From Chitinophaga polysaccharea (GTDB lineage: Bacteria; Bacteroidota; Bacteroidia; Chitinophagales; Chitinophagaceae): a stretch of 64,000 bases of DNA. This document shows positions 60,249 to 64,000 of this stretch, piece after piece. The notes under the pieces are model-generated. The model was given only the letters and a program-made list of their open reading frames with translations, searched no databases and was not told the origin of the DNA. Location: the NCBI RefSeq assembly GCF_902150045.1, contig NZ_CABFVU010000002.1:124001-188000 (forward strand), in the 5' to 3' direction. The position numbers and the translations under genes are program-made. Within the stretch, counting starts at the first letter, position 1. Each line of letters opens with the position of its first letter.

Positions 60249-61271
60249 ATGTGGAGATCATTTGCCCGCGAATACCTGCGGTTTTCACGGAAGGAACAAT
60301 TTGGAATAATAACATTGGCAATACTTATGCTCATCACCAGTTATATTCCCGACCTGGTCTTTTATTTTCAGCGGCGTGTGCCTGCTACCGGTAGTGATGA
60401 TCTGAAAGCGGCGGTGCTGGCCTTTGAAGCGGGAATGGGGACTGCTGAGGAAGAACCGGTAGTATTGCCGCCTGCATATGCCGGCCTGTTTTATTTTGAT
60501 CCGAATACCCTGGCGGTTGCCGGTTGGCAGCAGCTGGGAGTAAGTGAACGTACGGCCGCTACTATAAGGAAATACCTGGCCAGTGGCGGCCGGTTCAGGA
60601 AACCAGCTGATCTTGGAAAGATTTATGGATTGCCGCCGGTATTGTGCACACAGCTGATGCCTTATGTACGCATTGAAAGTAAAGACAATACCGGTTTTTC
60701 CGGGAGATATGACAGGCCGGATCGCTATTATGCCAGGCGCTATGGCGGTGGCAGAGAAGATAGCGGTCGCCGTTATTCAGGGTATTACAGCAATAACTAC
60801 CGGGATAGCAGTAGCCGTTACCCCGGAAATGATACCATTTCGTTTACCCGTTATCGTAAGAAAGCGTCGGCTGCTCCTATTGATATTAACCTGGCAGACA
60901 GCACTGCCTGGCAATCCCTGCCCGGCATCGGACCGGGCTTTGCAAGGCGGATAATTGTTTTCCGCGACCGGTTGGGAGGCTTCTATTCCGTGGAGCAGGT
61001 GGCGGAATGCTATGGCTTACCCGACTCCACATTTCAAAAAATTCAACCGTTCTTACAAATCGGTAGCAGTTCTCTAAAAAAACTAGACCTCAACCTCACA
61101 GATGAAAAATCTTTGGCAGCTCACCCATACATACGCTATAAACTGGCCCGTCTGATAGTGCAGTATCGCAGTAGCCATGCGGGTTTCAGGGCGGTATCCG
61201 ACCTCCGCAACCTGCCGTTGGTGGATGAGATTATTTATCGTAAAATTGAACATTACATTGAGATCAAATAA
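60249..61271 (+). CDS. Helix-hairpin-helix protein (ComEA-like), membrane-anchored
   Basis: The 340-residue product has one N-terminal transmembrane helix (FGIITLAILMLITSYIPDLVFY), so the rest is likely outside the cytoplasm. Three helix-hairpin-helix units follow: near residue 90 (GWQQLGVSERTAATIRKYLA), near 220 (DSTAWQSLPGIGPGFARRIIVFRD) and a C-terminal one. An Arg/Tyr/Gly-rich low-complexity linker lies at about 150-200. ComEA relatives bind incoming DNA in competence, but the role in Bacteroidota is unproven. Confidence 0.85.
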   Translation: MWRSFAREYLRFSRKEQFGIITLAILMLITSYIPDLVFYFQRRVPATGSDDLKAAVLAFEAGMGTAEEEPVVLPPAYAGLFYFDPNTLAVAGWQQLGVSERTAATIRKYLASGGRFRKPADLGKIYGLPPVLCTQLMPYVRIESKDNTGFSGRYDRPDRYYARRYGGGREDSGRRYSGYYSNNYRDSSSRYPGNDTISFTRYRKKASAAPIDINLADSTAWQSLPGIGPGFARRIIVFRDRLGGFYSVEQVAECYGLPDSTFQKIQPFLQIGSSSLKKLDLNLTDEKSLAAHPYIRYKLARLIVQYRSSHAGFRAVSDLRNLPLVDEIIYRKIEHYIEIK

Positions 61272-61286
61272 TAAATCCACACGGTT

Positions 61287-62426
61287 ATGAATTTTGCGCC
61301 TACGGAAATGCAACAACAGATTGCACAAATGATCCGGGATTTCGGAAAAATAAACATGCAGCCTCACGTGATGGAATGGGATGAACAACAGGAATTTCCC
61401 GTGCAGGTATTCAAACAGCTGGGAGAACTGGGCCTTATGGGTGTACTCGTACCACAGGAATATGGTGGCAGCGGACTTGGGTACCTGGAATACGTAACGG
61501 TGATCAGTGAAATTGCACGTATTTGCGGGGCTATAGGGTTAAGTGTGGCGGCTCATAATTCCTTATGTACCGGCCATACCCTGCAGTTTGCCAATGAAGC
61601 GCAGAAACAACGCTACCTGCCAAAGCTGGCTACCGGCGAATGGATCGGCGCCTGGGGACTTACAGAGCCCAATACCGGTTCAGATGCCATGAATATGAAA
61701 TGTGTAGCCAGGAAGGAGGGAAACGACTGGGTACTGAATGGTACTAAATGCTGGATCACGCACGGCAAAAGTTGTGATATGGCGGTGGTAATAGCCCGTA
61801 CCGGCGACGTGCGCGATAGTCACGGCATGAGCGCCTTTATTGTAGAGAAGGGAACGCCCGGTTTCAGCGGGGGCAAAAAAGAAAATAAACTGGGAATGCG
61901 GGCATCTGAAACCGCCGAGATGATATTCGACAATTGCCGCATTCCTGCGGAAAATATGCTGGGAGAGGAGGGAGATGGCTTTATCCAGTCCATGAAAGTA
62001 TTGGACGGGGGCAGGATCTCTATCGCAGCATTATCGCTCGGTATTGCCAAGGGCGCCATGGATGCGGCGCTGAAATACTCAAAAGAACGGCACCAGTTCG
62101 ATCAGCCCATTTCCAACTTCCAGGGCATTTCCTTCAAACTGGCAGATATGGCTACCGAAATAGCCGCCGCAGAATTGCTTACCTTGCAGGCCGCTGATAT
62201 GAAGAACCGCAAGGTAAAAATGACCATGCAGGCCGCTATGGCTAAATATTATGCATCGGAGGTAGCGGTAAGGGTAGCCAATGATGCGGTACAGATTTTT
62301 GGTGGGTATGGTTATACGAAGGACTTCCCGGTAGAAAAATTTTATCGAGATGCAAAATTATGTACCATCGGGGAAGGCACCTCAGAGATCCAGAAAATTG
62401 TGATTGCACGGGAAGCGCTCAGATAA
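61287..62426 (+). CDS. Acyl-CoA dehydrogenase
   Basis: This FAD enzyme oxidises acyl-CoA to the 2-enoyl form in fatty-acid or branched-chain degradation. The 379-residue product has the N-terminal helical domain, [18 protein letters not shown] (FAD and substrate binding), [41 protein letters not shown] and the terminal [17 protein letters not shown]. Chain-length preference cannot be read with certainty; it looks most like short-chain types. It starts 15 bases after the HHH gene. Confidence 0.95.
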   Translation: MNFAPTEMQQQIAQMIRDFGKINMQPHVMEWDEQQEFPVQVFKQLGELGLMGVLVPQEYGGSGLGYLEYVTVISEIARICGAIGLSVAAHNSLCTGHTLQFANEAQKQRYLPKLATGEWIGAWGLTEPNTGSDAMNMKCVARKEGNDWVLNGTKCWITHGKSCDMAVVIARTGDVRDSHGMSAFIVEKGTPGFSGGKKENKLGMRASETAEMIFDNCRIPAENMLGEEGDGFIQSMKVLDGGRISIAALSLGIAKGAMDAALKYSKERHQFDQPISNFQGISFKLADMATEIAAAELLTLQAADMKNRKVKMTMQAAMAKYYASEVAVRVANDAVQIFGGYGYTKDFPVEKFYRDAKLCTIGEGTSEIQKIVIAREALR

Positions 62427-62550
62427 AATAACGATTTTGCAATTGATACTGATCCTATTGAGATATCGGAATTTTTATAATTTATTTAAAACCCGTTTAT
62501 AAGCCGTTCATCATTTTTTCAAAATAACTTAATATTACCCCTTTAGTGTT

Positions 62551-62581
62551 ATTGAATATTGCAAAAGGAACGTTAAATTTG
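62551..62581 (+). promoter_or_regulatory. Orphan promoter in the 420-bp gap after the acyl-CoA dehydrogenase gene
   Basis: ATTG (62551-62554), 19 bases, then TAAATTTG (62574-62581) matches the Bacteroidota promoter pattern except for one base in the -33 element. No protein-coding frame follows; a terminator lies about 100 bases downstream. Confidence 0.5.
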
Positions 62582-62587
62582 GGTTAA

Positions 62588-62690
62588 TTCATCACTCTTT
62601 ACCGTTTATCAACCTTAACACACAAAATCAAGAAAGATTTGAAACACATTTACGCAATGAAAAGCACCCTGTAACACGGGTGCTTTTCTA
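62588..62690 (+). ncRNA. Candidate small RNA of about 100 nt
   Basis: The unit runs from the predicted start site (about 62588) to a perfect 11-bp hairpin GAAAAGCACCC / GGGTGCTTTTC (62659-62669, 62678-62688) with an 8-base loop and a short T run. There is no open frame beyond a five-codon ATG...TAA within the hairpin. It resembles no RNA family I can name. The weak U tract lowers confidence; the hairpin may instead end read-through from the acyl-CoA dehydrogenase gene. Confidence 0.4.
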
Positions 62691-62845
62691 TACCGGGTCT
62701 GGCTGGTTTATCCCGTATTAAAGATGCTTAGTAAAATGTGAAGCCTGTAATCCACGTTATGATTCTTCTTTAATTCAGTAGTTCTACTGATACCTGTAAT
62801 ATTTATCCCTATTACTTTTACATCCGTAACTATTCGGATATTGTT

Positions 62846-63700
62846 ATGTTCTCCGGAATCTTAAAACGGGCGGTATACATTGTGCCGGGGCCTGCCTATA
62901 ACCGTATTGTTGATATACGGTGTTTCCAGTTTTCTTTTCCATCAGCATGCCAGCAAAAAGCATTCAGTTACGGTAAGAAACATTCCCATCCCGGATGATC
63001 CGGTTACTATTGCCGAAGGCCGGCCTTTATATGGAATAAAGGGCTACGGCGAATGCCACAGCGCAAACCTGCGCGGCAAAATGGGGGTAGATGATCCTGC
63101 CATCGGACATATTGCCGGTGGTGATATTACCTGTGAAACAGCAGGCTTGTCGGAGAGTTACCGCAATGAAGACCGGTTAAAGGCCCTGGAGCATGGTTTA
63201 AATACCACAAATAAGCTTTTATTGCTCATGCCTTCAGAAGAGTTCACCCGGACGGATGATCCCGATATAGCGGCTGTAACTGCGTTTTGTAGCGCACAGC
63301 TCCAAATAGATACCCCTTCCATTCCCAGAGTAGTGCCGTTGAGGAGAATCCTCTCTGTGCAGGAAGAGATCCCGATGTTTCCTGCTGAAAAAATTGATCA
63401 CCTCCATGAACAAGCTGACACAAAAAAATACGGCCAATACCTGCGGATTCCTGCACAGGCTGCCATAAGCCGGTATTAGCGGTTGGCGATAACCCGGTCC
63501 GGGGCGCTACACCGGTAGCTGATATCACCTCCACCGGGCATGTAGGGAAATGGAACTGTAATGAATTTATAACCACGCTGCGTGCTGGCAGAACGCCGGA
63601 GGGAAAGCAGCTGCACGTGAAAGATATGCCATGGAATATGACCACTTAGTACACGGATGAAGAATTAACCGTTTTGTATCTTTATCTCAGAAGCCTCTAA
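62846..63700 (+). pseudogene. Decayed diheme cytochrome c gene
   Basis: The reading runs across frames. MFSGILKRAVYIV (62846) shifts near 62880-62900 into the frame of a membrane helix LPITVLLIYGVSSFLF and TIAEGRPLYGIKG. The first heme site reads YGECH: TAC at 63045 replaces the expected Cys of CxxCH. After YGQYL (about 63443) one base is missing. The frame then continues with an intact second heme site CTGCH (63452-63466), DNPVRGATPVADIT, FITTLRAGRTPEGKQL and DMPWNMTT. An in-frame TAG (63647) follows, then YTDEELTVLYLYLRSL to TAA (63700). At least two frameshifts, one nonsense codon and a lost heme ligand show it is not functional. Confidence 0.8.
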
Positions 63701-63704
63701 AAAA

Positions 63705-63747
63705 GAAGAAGGGCCTTCCCGAAATACTTCCCGGAAAGCCCTTCTTC
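63705..63747 (-). terminator. Terminator of the right-edge gene
   Basis: Perfect 10-bp arms GAAGAAGGGC (63705-63714) and GCCCTTCTTC (63738-63747) enclose a second partial stem. On the minus strand the hairpin is followed by TTTTTT, so it terminates the leftward gene at the window edge. Confidence 0.7.
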
Positions 63748-63761
63748 ACTATTATCTGTAC

Positions 63762-64000
63762 TTACTTTTTATCTTTGCTGAAGAAGTCAGACACTTTTTC
63801 TTTTGCTTCTTCTGCCCAATCCTCTGCTTTATCTTTCACATTATCCAGAAAATCCCCTGCCTGATCCATCAGGCCCGCCTTTTTTTCTTCGGCTTTTCCT
63901 GACATACCTGCAAACCAGTTATCAACTGTACCTGCAATAAAAGGAGGTAATTTGCCTTTCACATATTCTTTTATCACATCAATAGACTGTGCAGCCTGTT
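63762..64000 (-). CDS. Partial amphipathic helical protein, function unknown (5' end outside window)
   Basis: The frame stays open to the last base of the window, so the start lies beyond it; a GTG at 63977 is internal or a poor start. The visible 78 residues contain VKGKLPPFIAGTVDNWFAG followed by a charged, probably helical tail (DQAGDFLDNVKDKAEDWAEE...) rich in Lys, Glu, Asp and Ala. I cannot name a family. The tail recalls YtxH-like or late-embryogenesis-like stress proteins, which is only a resemblance in composition. Confidence 0.65.
   Translation of the reverse strand, partial: QAAQSIDVIKEYVKGKLPPFIAGTVDNWFAGMSGKAEEKKAGLMDQAGDFLDNVKDKAEDWAEEAKEKVSDFFSKDKK

Noticed and set aside
62880..63479. 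Intact 199-residue protein gene
   Set aside because: Its start and end lie at frameshifts: the cytochrome c similarity continues in other frames on both sides, and its first heme motif lacks a Cys.

Overview
The window looks like a chromosomal segment of a Bacteroidota bacterium, most likely Chitinophagaceae (Chitinophaga-like). The grounds are: promoters of the TTTG-N19/20-TAnnTTTG type and no classical -35/-10 pairs; a type IX secretion (T9SS) sorting domain of the gliding-motility type; the T9SS regulator PorX; the LpxC-FabZ fusion typical of this phylum; DUF3108, DUF3098 and DUF2975 proteins; and the gene pairs ftsX-DUF3098-uppP and tsaE-ald. I see no transposase, integrase, phage gene, CRISPR array, rRNA or tRNA.

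Layout. 1-12.2 kb is the 3' part of one giant gene for a cell-surface protein made of about 30 DUF11 repeats ending in a T9SS type B signal. 12.3-15.6 kb holds a TonB-dependent-receptor-like barrel, a periplasmic TPR-like protein and a small winged-helix regulator. 15.6-24.9 kb is housekeeping: pdxA/rsmA, a 2-hydroxyacid dehydrogenase, greA, a HIT protein, two orphan OmpR-type response regulators, ruvC, an LPG-synthase-like membrane protein, a DUF3108 protein and ruvB. 25-31.3 kb encodes exported hydrolases and lipoproteins: a TlpA-like protein, an M28 peptidase, a lipoprotein, an EEP nuclease-fold protein and an M23 peptidase. 31.4-33.8 kb is a compact three-gene operon: an Lgt-like membrane enzyme with altered active-site residues, a radical SAM enzyme resembling the MJ0619/tetraether-lipid-synthase group, and an 88-residue three-helix membrane protein. 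I regard this as the best candidate for undescribed biology. 34-49.7 kb holds leuS, ftsX, DUF3098, uppP, ald, tsaE, a copper P-type ATPase, recQ, a Gfo/Idh oxidoreductase, a HerA-like ATPase, a DUF2975/HTH pair and a solitary GroES-like protein. 49.7-57.2 kb is a leftward block with an MBL hydrolase, a UMF1-type MFS protein, an ABC ATPase, lpxA, lpxC-fabZ, lpxD and an HD hydrolase. 57.5-64 kb holds porX, a small conserved protein, an MBL hydrolase, a helix-hairpin-helix protein, an acyl-CoA dehydrogenase, an orphan promoter-terminator unit, a decayed cytochrome c gene and a gene cut by the window edge.

Themes. The envelope dominates: the giant T9SS cargo and its regulator PorX, lipid A synthesis, undecaprenyl recycling, FtsX, cell-wall peptidases and the lipid-enzyme operon. 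Non-coding structure is also rich. Three long perfect inverted-repeat elements share outer ends, and two of them bracket recQ. Terminator-like hairpins lie in the greA and uppP leaders. Promoter-overlapping palindromes precede the TonB-receptor gene and the DUF2975/HTH pair. Several start codons differ from the longest open frame: pdxA, rsmA, the HIT gene and tsaE start later, while ruvC, recQ, the Lgt-like gene and the LPG-synthase-like gene appear to use TTG or CTG.
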